Shown here in pieces: positions 7,090-15,312 of a DNA stretch of 17,497 nucleotides; positions within the stretch are counted from its first letter, which is position 1, and each line of letters opens with the position of its first letter. The notes beneath the pieces were generated by a model. The model was not told where the DNA came from and did not search any database. It saw only the letters and a list, made by a program, of their open reading frames with translations. Source of the DNA: Nitrospinaceae bacterium (GTDB lineage: Bacteria > Nitrospinota > Nitrospinia > Nitrospinales > VA-1); the NCBI GenBank assembly GCA_029937655.1, contig JAPYPK010000007.1, positions 1-17,497 of the forward strand, read 5' to 3'. Made by a program: the position numbers and the translations under genes.

Positions 7090-10000
7090 AAAAATTAATT
7101 CAGAAATCATTAGCGCGGACTCTATGCAGGTTTACAAGTATTTTAATATAGGGACAGCAAAAGTAACACCTGCTGAAAGAATTAGAGTTCCACACCACCT
7201 AATAGATATACTGGAACCTGATCAAGAATTCTCCGCATTCGACTTTAAAACTAAGGCTTTAGCTCATACGAGAGAGTTGCTTAGCCAAGGAAAAGTCCCC
7301 ATAATAACCGGAGGCACTGGACTCTACATCAAGGTTTTATGTGAGAGCTACGACTGCGCAGTACAAATAAACCCAGAAATTAAAAAACAAGTCCAATCTG
7401 ATATCCAAACGAAAGGACTTCCGGAAATGCACAGGGAACTCCATAAAATCGATCCTAATTCAGCAGAACGAATCCCTCCTCAGGATAGACAGCGTATCGA
7501 AAGGGCAGTCTCAGTTTATCGCCAAACAGGGACACCTTTTTCCAAGTTTAGCAAAGAAAATTCAAAGACAAACTATGAATTCCCCATTCACACTTTCCTC
7601 ATTGAACGAGACCGAAAAGATCTTTACACCAACATCAACCAACGTGTCGAAAAAATGATCGAAAACGGATGGATCGAAGAAGTAAAAAATATTTTAGCGC
7701 AAGGATTCTCTGAAAAGCTAAAACCATTCCAAAGTATTGGATACGCACAAATCATAAAGTTTCTACATGAAGAACAATCATTAGAAAAAACCATCGACCT
7801 AATCAAGCAAGATACGAGAAATTATGCAAAACGCCAGATCACTTGGTTTAAAAAACTTTACGACGCTAAAATAATTAATGCCGAGTCATCTGACAGTCCA
7901 ATTACCCTAAGAGATAAAATCCTTACTCTCATCCCTCAAACATTAAGCCTCTTCGCCTTTTTTATTTCACTCTCTTTTGCAAACCCTGAAAGGGTAATGG
8001 GAAAAGAGACAGAATCTTATTCCTCTGGATTATCTCAATTTCATAAAGGAAATTTCCATCAGGCTGTCCTGTTATTTCGTTCTACCCACTCTTCGAGTTC
8101 CAATTCGTTAGAAAAAAAACGCGTCTCTTATCTTCTCGCTCATAGTCTAGCTCGCACCAATAAGCTAGATGAATCAATCGAGTTGTTCCTAGCCTCTATC
8201 AAATCTTACCCAGAAATAGAAGACTACATTCGCTTCCACTTGGCAGAGGTATTCTTGAGATCTGGAAAAACCAAAGAAGCATTGGAACAAGTTAACATCA
8301 TCCATAAAACATTTCCAAACACTCTATTATTAACAAAAAGTAATATTTTACTGGCGAAGATTTTAGAAAAAGATAATAAAATCCAAACAGCCCTTAACGT
8401 ACTCGGCCAGATTGAAAAACGAATCTCAGGTTTTTCAGTGCGCTCTGAGTATAGGTCGCGCCTACCCGAAATTATTTTTCTACAAGGAGATCTTTATCAA
8501 AAGTTGGGGAAGAAAAGTGAAGCCTATGATCGCTACCGTTTGCTTCATATTGCTTTTCCCACAAATCAAATAACACGTCAGGCAAAAGAAGAAATGAATA
8601 AACTCGCTAAAGACATGACAATTAACATCAAACCTTTAGCTCTCAAAGAATATGAACAACGCACTAGAGCATTACTCCGCGAGGTGGAATATCAGCAGGT
8701 CGTTAGCGAAGTTTCTGAATTATTAACGATTAACACTTCCCTCCCAGCTAATTTCTATTTTTACTTAGCAAGAGCACAGAAAGGTCTTCGCAAACGCAAT
8801 CTGGCTAATTCTGCACTTAAAAAATTTCTTGCACACCACCCAAACCATAAACGTAAGCAAGAAGCTTTATTCATGATTGGCCGAAACCTTTGGAACACAG
8901 GTTATTATCGAGACGGGCTTAAATACTTTAAAAACTCAATCGATACGGCGACAAACCACACATTGGCAAATCAAGCCCGTTTTTTTATTGGCAAAATGCA
9001 TGAGGAAAAAAAACGATACCCAAAAGCAACCAAATATTACAAAGAACTAGCTAACAAATCCTCAGGTGAGTATGCCGAGCGTGCCGCATGGCAACTGGGC
9101 TGGATGAACTACACGACAGGGAATTTTAAAAAAGCTTATGACTACTTTGATAACAGCATACATAAATACCCATCGGGCCTCTTCATTGAGAGCAGCATGT
9201 TCTGGAGCGCAAAATCAGCCAAGCAATTAAAGCATATGGATCTGGCTCAACAAATTTTCACGAATGTTAACATGGCGTTTCCTTACACCTATTATGGGAT
9301 TAGAGCTGGAAAGATGAAACTTGACAAAAAGTTTTCTCAGAAAACTCACAGAGAAAAAGAAACTCCTCTCGCGACACCCACACTATCAACAGATACCCAC
9401 TTTCACCATTCTCGAGGTGTTGAGTTATCAGCCACAGGATTTTATCAGGATGCAAAACTAGAAATCAAAAAACTTGAGAGCACCACACGAAAAAATCTTT
9501 CAGGGGTACTTTGGTTAACCAAACTTTATAACGATGCGCACGCCTATTCCGATACTATGCGGGTTTTGCAACTATACAAAAACTTCAAAACAAAACTGCG
9601 AGAAAAAGATCTTACTAAAAAATTTTGGAAAACCTTTTACCCCTTGGCTTACGCAAAAATCATTCATGACAACGCCAAAGTTTTCAATGTCGACCCATAC
9701 TTTGTAAAAGGACTTATCCGACAAGAAAGTTTGTTTAATTCCCAAGTTCAGTCTCGTGCTGGAGCAATAGGACTAATGCAAATCATGCCAGAAACTGGGC
9801 GGGGACTTTATGCTAATTCTAAAAAGAACCCGCCCTTTGACGCCACAATTCTATTTAATCCCGAGATAAATATTCAACTGGGAATCCAATACATTGAACA
9901 ACTAAACAAACGCTTTAATAAAAATAAAACTCATATTTTGATTTCATATAACGCTGGGCCTCACAATCTAAAAAAATGGCTAAAAAGATTCAGCCACCTT

Positions 10001-10117
10001 CAAGACCCTGACGTATTCATAGAATCTATTCCATACCCAGAAACTAGAAAGTACGTTAAAAAAGTACTTCGCAACTATGGGATCTATCAATCCTTGTACT
10101 CAAAAATTAACCTCTAG
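7019..10117 (+). CDS. miaA: fusion of tRNA dimethylallyltransferase (MiaA) and TPR/Slt-type lytic transglycosylase
   Basis: One uninterrupted frame of 1032 residues from ATG 7019 (preceded by GGAAAAA). Residues ~1-290 are MiaA, which adds a dimethylallyl group to A37 of tRNAs reading UNN codons. Motifs are ISADSMQVY, IGTAK, ITGGTGLYIK and YAKRQITWF. Its P-loop reads GATTSNKS, without the glycine before the lysine. A hydrophobic stretch (about residues 301-320, TLSLFAFFISLSFA, nt ~7919-7981) looks like a signal peptide or anchor. TPR-like helices fill ~330-870, and a C-terminal GH23 domain follows with catalytic Glu in GLIRQES (codon at 9725), AGAIGLMQIMP and ISYNAGP, as in Slt70. No in-frame ATG, GTG or TTG lies between MiaA and the hydrophobic stretch, so Slt cannot easily start separately. 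Alternatives are an ATT/ATC start or a sequencing error that removed a stop. A longer start at 6971 is possible but unlikely. Confidence 0.8.
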   Translation: MLPLIILAGATTSNKSDTAIELAEKINSEIISADSMQVYKYFNIGTAKVTPAERIRVPHHLIDILEPDQEFSAFDFKTKALAHTRELLSQGKVPIITGGTGLYIKVLCESYDCAVQINPEIKKQVQSDIQTKGLPEMHRELHKIDPNSAERIPPQDRQRIERAVSVYRQTGTPFSKFSKENSKTNYEFPIHTFLIERDRKDLYTNINQRVEKMIENGWIEEVKNILAQGFSEKLKPFQSIGYAQIIKFLHEEQSLEKTIDLIKQDTRNYAKRQITWFKKLYDAKIINAESSDSPITLRDKILTLIPQTLSLFAFFISLSFANPERVMGKETESYSSGLSQFHKGNFHQAVLLFRSTHSSSSNSLEKKRVSYLLAHSLARTNKLDESIELFLASIKSYPEIEDYIRFHLAEVFLRSGKTKEALEQVNIIHKTFPNTLLLTKSNILLAKILEKDNKIQTALNVLGQIEKRISGFSVRSEYRSRLPEIIFLQGDLYQKLGKKSEAYDRYRLLHIAFPTNQITRQAKEEMNKLAKDMTINIKPLALKEYEQRTRALLREVEYQQVVSEVSELLTINTSLPANFYFYLARAQKGLRKRNLANSALKKFLAHHPNHKRKQEALFMIGRNLWNTGYYRDGLKYFKNSIDTATNHTLANQARFFIGKMHEEKKRYPKATKYYKELANKSSGEYAERAAWQLGWMNYTTGNFKKAYDYFDNSIHKYPSGLFIESSMFWSAKSAKQLKHMDLAQQIFTNVNMAFPYTYYGIRAGKMKLDKKFSQKTHREKETPLATPTLSTDTHFHHSRGVELSATGFYQDAKLEIKKLESTTRKNLSGVLWLTKLYNDAHAYSDTMRVLQLYKNFKTKLREKDLTKKFWKTFYPLAYAKIIHDNAKVFNVDPYFVKGLIRQESLFNSQVQSRAGAIGLMQIMPETGRGLYANSKKNPPFDATILFNPEINIQLGIQYIEQLNKRFNKNKTHILISYNAGPHNLKKWLKRFSHLQDPDVFIESIPYPETRKYVKKVLRNYGIYQSLYSKINL

Positions 10118-10234
10118 AAATCAATATACATAGAAAATTGAGAACAGGTTCGAACCCATCCATAAACATATTCTAATATCTAACTTTTTATAGTCCGATC
10201 CATTGCCATTTAAGTTTTATTAAAAGGATCAACA

Positions 10235-10267
10235 ATGTATAATATGATGCATACAATTCATAGTTGA
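10235..10267 (+). CDS. possible 10-codon leader peptide before the DUF362 gene
   Basis: A short frame (MYNMMHTIHS, stop TGA) with a good ribosome binding site, AAAAGGA at 10222-10228, 6 nt before its ATG. Its stop overlaps the TTG at 10264 and lies 2 nt before the ATG at 10270 of the DUF362 gene, which has no binding site of its own. Translation of the leader could therefore feed ribosomes to the next gene. Against this, the same bases include TATAAT (10238-10243), which could instead be a -10 box that would leave the leader untranscribed. Confidence 0.25.
   Translation: MYNMMHTIHS
10238..10243 (+). promoter_or_regulatory. TATAAT, possible -10 element upstream of the DUF362 gene
   Basis: A perfect TATAAT that would place the transcript start near 10250, about 20 nt before ATG 10270. 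No convincing -35 box is found at 16-18 nt (TTTTAT at best). It conflicts with the leader-peptide reading of the same bases. Confidence 0.3.
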
Positions 10268-10269
10268 TC

Positions 10270-11235
10270 ATGAAATCTAAAATTCTCCTCCATAAACTTA
10301 ATTCTTATCACGTTGACCCTATTGAAAGTTTCGTACGCGCAAGCGTAAATTTGCTAGGCGACCAGGGTCAGCTATTTAGTCCTTCCAGTAGAATTTTACT
10401 CAAACCCAATCTTTTGCGCGGATTTGAACCGGGGCGGTGCGTAACAACCCACCCAGCTCTAATCGAGGCCGTATGTCGCGTACTTAAAGATCTCGGAATA
10501 AATAAAATTGACCTGAGTGATAGTCCAGCTATTGGTAGTCTTCTAACCGTAGCTAAAAAAGCTGGGTATGGTAATTTATCAAAACGTTATGGAATCCGCA
10601 TCAAACCACTATCTAATCCGGTTTCTTTAACGACCGAAGAAAATATTCCTGGCCTAAAAATAGCCGGTAGCATCCGTGAATACGACAGCATTATTAATTT
10701 ACCAAAATTTAAATCTCATTGTCAGATGACACTCACTTTGTCTGTCAAAAACTTATTCGGCTTAGTTATAGGGAAAAAAAAACCGGTCCTCCATTGCCTT
10801 GTTAAAAATAACAAGGTTACATTCGGTAAGATGCTGGTTGATATTGCTAAACAAGTAGCCCCTTCCCTAACAATCATAGATGGAATTAGCGCTATGCAAG
10901 GGAATGGTCCAATTAATGGAACCCCATACCCGCTCGGACTTCTTGCTGCGGGACAAGATATGACGGCGCTAGACCGTGTAATGACCGAAATCGTCGGGGT
11001 TCCTTGGAAGAACGTCTATACACTAGAGGCTGCCAGAATTAAAAACTATGGACAGTGGGACCTAAAAAAAATCAAATGCATAGGAAAACTTAATATAGAT
11101 GCATTCAAAGTGTCCGACTTCAAACTTGCCAAATTCCCAGTGGATATCACTTTCAACCCATTTCGGCTGGCAAAATCCTTTCTAAAACAGTTTTACGAAG
11201 TAGGAATTAAAGAGCGGTTGGCGAAGGAAAGTTAA
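10270..11235 (+). CDS. DUF362-domain protein
   Basis: About 321 residues covering a DUF362 domain. Typical landmarks are ILLKPNLL near residue 44, TTHPALIEAV, the DSP loop followed by a Gly, INLPKFKSH, VKNLFGLVIG and DGISAMQGNGP. Many DUF362 proteins carry a C-terminal ferredoxin-like 4Fe-4S domain; this one does not, and it has no signal peptide. The family has no agreed biochemical role. I chose ATG 10270 over TTG 10264 (two codons earlier); neither has its own ribosome binding site. The gene follows the MiaA-Slt gene after a 152-bp gap that holds no clear terminator, and arsM follows after 110 bp. A link to arsenic metabolism would be a guess from position only. Confidence 0.8.
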   Translation: MKSKILLHKLNSYHVDPIESFVRASVNLLGDQGQLFSPSSRILLKPNLLRGFEPGRCVTTHPALIEAVCRVLKDLGINKIDLSDSPAIGSLLTVAKKAGYGNLSKRYGIRIKPLSNPVSLTTEENIPGLKIAGSIREYDSIINLPKFKSHCQMTLTLSVKNLFGLVIGKKKPVLHCLVKNNKVTFGKMLVDIAKQVAPSLTIIDGISAMQGNGPINGTPYPLGLLAAGQDMTALDRVMTEIVGVPWKNVYTLEAARIKNYGQWDLKKIKCIGKLNIDAFKVSDFKLAKFPVDITFNPFRLAKSFLKQFYEVGIKERLAKES

Positions 11236-11345
11236 TTTTTTAAGATAAGAATCCAGACATGAAATCGATTAAATTTATGTTCCCAACAAGTAATTAAGGC
11301 CGGCTATAAACTACAAGGCCAATCAAGTTTGAAAGGAAAAATAAA

Positions 11346-12332
11346 ATGAATGACATCGCATCCTGCTGTGATAAAAATTCAGGTAAAGAAGATGTTTCTA
11401 AAGATGACGTTCAAAGTTTTTATTCAAATGCAGCCCTCACACCTCAGGAAAGTTTGTGTTGCCCGACTCAATACGATTTGGGTGATTTGTCCCATATCCC
11501 TAAAGAAGTTTTAGAAATCTCATATGGCTGTGGAAGTCCAGTAGGAAAGGCGGGTCTCCAAGAGGGACAAACAGTTCTAGACCTTGGATCAGGTGGCGGT
11601 ATCGATTGTTTTATCGCTGCAAAGTATGTAGGGAAAACGGGCCATGTCTACGGGATAGACATGACTGAAGAGATGCTCAACGTTGCCAGGAAAAACGCAG
11701 ATCAAGTCGTTAAAAACCTTGGTTACAATAATATAGAATTTAAACGGGGGTTTCTTGAAAATATTCCCATTGAAGATATGTCCGTCGATCTTGTTACGTC
11801 AAATTGCGTGATCAATCTTTCTACCAAAAAAGGAGACGTTTTTAAAGAAATACATAGAATTTTAAAGAATGAGGGGCGTTTTCTAATCGCAGATATTATT
11901 TCAGAAGTTGAAGTCCCAGATGAAATGCGAAACAACAAGGAACTTTGGGGAGAGTGTATCTCTGGAGCGCTTACCCTACAAGAATTTATCAACTTTGCTC
12001 GAGAAAATAAATTCAATGGATTACGCATACAAAAAGACTACTTATGGAAAGAAGTTTCGGGCATTAAATTCTATTCTTACACGATAGAGGGGTCTAAATT
12101 TTCTTCAAGAGAAAACCCAAGTGATAGTAATTCTGTTTTTGCTACCTATACAGGACCTTTTGACACTGTGATTTTTCAAGGGACTAAATTTCAACTTGGT
12201 GCCGCTGTCGAAGTCGACCGCAATACTGCGACAATATTGTCTTCGCATTCCTATAATGGACAGTTTATATTAACCGATCCACAAATTGAAAAGCCAACGG
12301 GGAATACCTCTGAAACCTCCTGTTGTAGTTAA
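11346..12332 (+). CDS. arsM: arsenite S-adenosylmethyltransferase ArsM
   Basis: A 328-residue class I methyltransferase that transfers methyl groups from SAM to trivalent arsenic. The SAM motif I is VLDLGSGGGIDCF (77-89). The three arsenic-binding cysteine contexts of ArsM are all present: YGCGSP (C62), SNCVINL (C154) and GECISGA (C204). Extra vicinal pairs occur at C7/C8, C38/C39 and at the C-terminus (C326/C327), as often seen in ArsM. Residues ~263-312 form a small beta-rich C-terminal domain (TGPFDTVIFQG...GQFIL) also known from ArsM-like proteins. A good site, AAAGGAAAAA, precedes the ATG. No arsR-like repressor is found nearby. The gene converges on a TVP38-family gene, a known companion of arsenosugar loci in other bacteria. 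Confidence 0.9.
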   Translation: MNDIASCCDKNSGKEDVSKDDVQSFYSNAALTPQESLCCPTQYDLGDLSHIPKEVLEISYGCGSPVGKAGLQEGQTVLDLGSGGGIDCFIAAKYVGKTGHVYGIDMTEEMLNVARKNADQVVKNLGYNNIEFKRGFLENIPIEDMSVDLVTSNCVINLSTKKGDVFKEIHRILKNEGRFLIADIISEVEVPDEMRNNKELWGECISGALTLQEFINFARENKFNGLRIQKDYLWKEVSGIKFYSYTIEGSKFSSRENPSDSNSVFATYTGPFDTVIFQGTKFQLGAAVEVDRNTATILSSHSYNGQFILTDPQIEKPTGNTSETSCCS

Positions 12333-12576
12333 CCGATCATTAATCATTAGAAGCCTCACAAACCACACTCAAAATCATAATAGAACCTCAGTGGTCATGC
12401 GAAACTTAGCTTGGATCATCTAAATGAAATCCTCCATGGTTCTTATTAACTCCATGTAACGTAAGATTCCATCTAGTAGACGTACCTACCCATCCCTGCA
12501 TAAACCTATAAACAAATCAGATAAACTACAGAAGACCTAAAACTTGGAAAGCATCAATTATAATTTAACAATTTAT

Positions 12577-13242
12577 TCATTTATAACGACGGTAAAAGGC
12601 GGGTATCAAAGCAAAAATGCCTAACAAAATGAAGGCTCCAAATATTTCTGGGGAGGCAATATCAGAGATAGTATTTATGCGTGCCAAGTTACTGCCCGCA
12701 TTAGCATAAACAAATGAGCCTGGCATAATTCCTATCATTGTGCTGAGAAAATAAATCGAGAGTCGAACCTGTGTCACCCCCAAAACAAGATTAACCAGAA
12801 AAAATGGAAATAATGGAACCAGCCTCAAAAATAACAGGTAACTAATAGGATTATCCGAAATTCCATTATTGATAAATACTAATTTGTCATTGAATTTATT
12901 TTCAACCCAGTCGCGAAAAATAAAACGAGCACTGAGAAAAGCAACCGTCGCCCCTAAGGTTGCCCCTGCATTGACAAGAAATGTCCCCAGAACTGACCCA
13001 AAAATAGCACCCGCGGTCAGAGTAAGTACCGTTGCCCCAGGTAACGAAAGGGCAACTATTAAAAAATAAATTCCAATAAACCCTGACATAAAAATAATGG
13101 GGTTCTCGTGGTAAACAACATTCAACCTCTCTCGGTTGGCTTTCAAACTTTCAAATGATAAATATTGTTGCATATCAAAAAAATAAAACGAAGCAACCCC
13201 TGCCCCAATTAAAACCAATAAGATTATTTTATTATTCATCAC
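12577..13242 (-). CDS. TVP38/TMEM64-family (DedA-like, SNARE-associated) membrane protein
   Basis: A 221-residue integral membrane protein with about five hydrophobic helices, the first at residues 5-22. Family landmarks are LPGATVLTLTAGAIFG (67-82) with the re-entrant loop that follows, and FLRLVPLFPFFLVNLVLG...IGIMPGSFVYANAG (about 137-184). It ends in a basic RRYK. VTT-domain proteins of this kind are thought to act in lipid scrambling or small-solute transport; no substrate can be read from the sequence. The start is GTG 13242 or ATG 13239, with GAGGG immediately upstream. It lies 139 nt downstream of the TPR gene on the same strand and converges with arsM, from which it is separated by 244 bp without a visible terminator. 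Confidence 0.87.
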   Translation of the reverse strand: MMNNKIILLVLIGAGVASFYFFDMQQYLSFESLKANRERLNVVYHENPIIFMSGFIGIYFLIVALSLPGATVLTLTAGAIFGSVLGTFLVNAGATLGATVAFLSARFIFRDWVENKFNDKLVFINNGISDNPISYLLFLRLVPLFPFFLVNLVLGVTQVRLSIYFLSTMIGIMPGSFVYANAGSNLARINTISDIASPEIFGAFILLGIFALIPAFYRRYK

Positions 13243-13303
13243 CCTCTATTACAGAGTCCTCTCTATTCTGACTACAAGAAATCATTCAGATATTTTTTCA
13301 TCC

Positions 13304-13313
13304 CATGCATGGT
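13304..13313. repeat. 10-bp perfect palindrome upstream of the TVP38 gene
   Basis: CCATGCATGG is a self-complementary 10-mer about 60 nt upstream of the TVP38 start, in the position of an operator half-site or dimer site. A 10-bp palindrome is short enough to be chance. Confidence 0.25.
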
Positions 13314-13359
13314 TTCATTAAGTTTAAATACTATATTTTTATTGCAAGAATGGCCTAGG

Positions 13360-13376
13360 CTATAACTATTAGCCCC
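13360..13376 (-). other. small inverted repeat just after the TPR stop codon
   Basis: GGCTA-N7-TAGCC begins a few bases past the TPR stop codon (13382-13384) in the direction of its transcription. The stem is only 5 bp and no U-tract follows, so at best it is a weak terminator or 3'-end hairpin. Confidence 0.25.
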
Positions 13377-13381
13377 TCCCC

Positions 13382-14953
13382 TTATTCTCTTAATATTTTC
13401 CGAACTCGTTCCAGACTATCAAAGTCTTCCAACTTAATATAAAGTTTTTCCGCCTTACTAAGATGATGGACTCCCTTTTCCTCATCAAATAGTTTTTCCA
13501 AGAATATATAACCTAGCATGTAATGTCCCTCAGCAAAGTCTGGCTTAATGCGTACTGTTTCACTAAAAGCATCGCATGCACCCTGAAACTTTTCACAATC
13601 TAGCAAAACAAGGCCTAAAAAGTATTGCGCCTGCAATGAATCCGGTTTTAACAATGCCGAACTGCGGAGAGAGGTCGCTGCTCTTTCAAAATCTTTCAAT
13701 GCCCGGTAGGCGACTCCAATATAATAATGTGCGTTCGAATCTTTCGAATCAAGTGTTACCGCTCTGCTCAAAACATCTAGTGCTTTTTCGTATTCCTCTT
13801 TTCTAATATAAGCAGCGCCAAGTGCAATATACCCATGAATAAAATCAGCACTCAAACGAATAGTTTGCTTTAAGCATCCTAGCGCCTGATCAATGACATC
13901 AACCCCAATCTCTTCTAAGCTTCCGTAAGCGATCCCCATATTGTAATAAGCATCCATAAAATCCCGTTTAAAGGATATAGAGATTTTATATGCATCTACT
14001 GCAGCTTGATTCAAACCTAATTGTTGGAGTCGAAGCCCTTCTTTTAACCAGTCTTCCGCGGCTTTATTTTTATCTATGAGAAGATCCGTGGAATCACAAA
14101 CCTGCTGTATCAATTTTGCCTTCTGAAATTCTTTCTGCTCTTGAAATAAATGCTCTGCCATTCGCAGGTATTTTTCAGCACGCTTAGAATTTCTCAACTT
14201 CTTCATATGAACAGAACCTAATTGATAATAGGATTCTGCGAATTCTGGCAGTAATTGTATAGATTTTTTGAACGCCTGACGTGCTTCTGAATTGTGACCA
14301 TACTCTATTAATTCTAATCCAATCATATGAAACAGGTGAGATAGAACGCGGTTTTTTTCGATGGTATTCTTATCACCTGTTCCATTATTTTCTGCTGGAT
14401 AACGCTTAAGTTTTTCGAATGTGAATGTAAACCAAAATTCTGGGACTGCAAATTCTGGGGTCATTGGGATAGCAGTATGAAATGCTGCCATTGCTTTTTT
14501 GTCCCGCCCGGCTAACCAATAACTCATTCCAAGACTATAATAAACCTGAGGGTAATCGCTCCTTAATTTTATGATTTTCCTATAACACTCGATTTCATCC
14601 TTATAATTCGCCATACAACCGTATACATGCCCTAAAAGATGATACGCTGGGTAGGCATCCGGGCTCATACGCACGACTCCTTTTAAAGTCTCAACTGCTT
14701 CCTCATATTCACATGCAAAGATACTTAGGATAGCTTCTCCAAGTAACTCTGTATCTTTCCAAGCGTAAGGAAATAAATCAAATATTACCTCCATTACCCA
14801 TTCGGCTGGAGACTCGACTCCCTGAAGAGCTTTGAGGCGAATCGCCATATGAGGGTCAAGTTTTCGAAAAGCTTCACCGATAGAGGACAAACCTTCTTCT
14901 GAGATAAGGTCTTCCCTCATAGATTTTTTTTTGTTTTTCTTTTTTTTATTCAA
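13382..14953 (-). CDS. large cytosolic TPR-repeat protein
   Basis: A 523-residue protein made almost wholly of tetratricopeptide repeats, about ten. Good examples are AYHLLGHVYGCMANYKDEIECYRKI, AHYYIGVAYRALKDFERA and GHYMLGYIFLEKLFDEEKG (near the C-terminus). There is no signal peptide or membrane segment, so it is probably a cytosolic scaffold; the partner is unknown. The first ~12 residues are nearly all Lys/Asn, encoded by long A-runs (9, 5 and 8 on the coding strand). The first start is TTG 14953, with a weak upstream GAAAGAAAA; ATG 14920 (residue 12, MREDL) is an alternative that removes the poly-Lys tail. A TATAAT sits about 30 nt upstream of the TTG. It is transcribed away from the methyltransferase gene at 15313. 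Confidence 0.82.
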   Translation of the reverse strand: MNKKKKNKKKSMREDLISEEGLSSIGEAFRKLDPHMAIRLKALQGVESPAEWVMEVIFDLFPYAWKDTELLGEAILSIFACEYEEAVETLKGVVRMSPDAYPAYHLLGHVYGCMANYKDEIECYRKIIKLRSDYPQVYYSLGMSYWLAGRDKKAMAAFHTAIPMTPEFAVPEFWFTFTFEKLKRYPAENNGTGDKNTIEKNRVLSHLFHMIGLELIEYGHNSEARQAFKKSIQLLPEFAESYYQLGSVHMKKLRNSKRAEKYLRMAEHLFQEQKEFQKAKLIQQVCDSTDLLIDKNKAAEDWLKEGLRLQQLGLNQAAVDAYKISISFKRDFMDAYYNMGIAYGSLEEIGVDVIDQALGCLKQTIRLSADFIHGYIALGAAYIRKEEYEKALDVLSRAVTLDSKDSNAHYYIGVAYRALKDFERAATSLRSSALLKPDSLQAQYFLGLVLLDCEKFQGACDAFSETVRIKPDFAEGHYMLGYIFLEKLFDEEKGVHHLSKAEKLYIKLEDFDSLERVRKILRE

Positions 14954-14983
14954 TGAAATTTTCTTTCATATTAGTTTTCTTCC

Positions 14984-14989
14984 ATTATA
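14984..14989 (-). promoter_or_regulatory. TATAAT, possible -10 element of the TPR gene
   Basis: On the minus strand CTATAATGG contains a perfect -10 box about 30 nt upstream of TTG 14953. The -35 region (TCTTAA or CTTAAA at 17-18 nt) is poor, so an activator or chance is possible. Confidence 0.35.
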
Positions 14990-15111
14990 GTATCTCTAGA
15001 AATTTTTTAAGATAGAGTATGAGAATCATGGCAGTTTAGTTAGATCCACATTAACAGTAGCAACAAACACCAAGGACCTTGAGGGTCAGTCTGCCGACAA
15101 CGCTGTAATAA

Positions 15112-15131
15112 AAGTATTTTTTTTAATACTT
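15112..15131. repeat. inverted repeat, 7-bp arms, T6 loop
   Basis: AAGTATT (15112-15118), a loop of six T, and AATACTT (15125-15131) form a perfect stem. It is all A/T apart from one G-C pair, so it would be a weak hairpin in RNA and is more likely a protein-binding site or chance in AT-rich DNA. Confidence 0.35.
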
Positions 15132-15159
15132 ACATATATAGAATACTAATTTCATGTTC

Positions 15160-15177
15160 TTAAGGATATGTCCTTAA
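15160..15177. repeat. inverted repeat, 7-bp arms, 4-nt spacer (operator-like)
   Basis: TTAAGGA (15160-15166), spacer TATG, TCCTTAA (15171-15177): a perfect 18-bp dyad near the middle of the divergent intergenic region. Its size and symmetry suit a dimeric regulator. As RNA it would make a short hairpin without a U-tract. Confidence 0.45.
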
Positions 15178-15312
15178 ACAAACAACTCCGTATAACCAAT
15201 GCATACTATTGCCTTAATACTAGTGTAGTAGCATTTTTTGATTAAAAACCTGACCGTTTCTAGACAACTTCACCATAAGAGTCTTTTTAATATCTTTACC
15301 CATTGATCAACC

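Larger units (their letters stand above)
14954..15312. other. 359-bp AT-rich divergent intergenic region
   Basis: This separates the leftward TPR gene from the rightward methyltransferase gene, so it must carry the promoters of both. It holds a -10-like TATAAT for the TPR gene (14984-14989), two perfect 7-bp inverted repeats (15112-15131 and 15160-15177), a TAATAT (15288-15293) 19 nt before the methyltransferase ATG, and the hexamer ATACTA three times (15143, 15203, 15217). No frame longer than a few codons with a ribosome binding site is seen, and no tRNA or known riboswitch is recognised. Confidence 0.6.

Noticed and set aside
10140..10165. GGTTCGAACC next to CCATCC, resembling a tRNA T-arm
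   Set aside because: The flanking bases do not form a 5-bp T-stem, and there is no anticodon arm or acceptor stem around it; it is only a 10-bp palindrome.
11723..12028. Minus-strand frame of 101 codons opposite arsM
   Set aside because: It lies wholly inside the well-supported arsM gene and shows no family motif or ribosome binding site.
12333..12576. Convergent gap between arsM and the TVP38 gene checked for terminators, small RNAs and repeats
   Set aside because: Only a weak CCATGG/CCATG pairing was seen, with no stable stem plus U-tract, so nothing was called.
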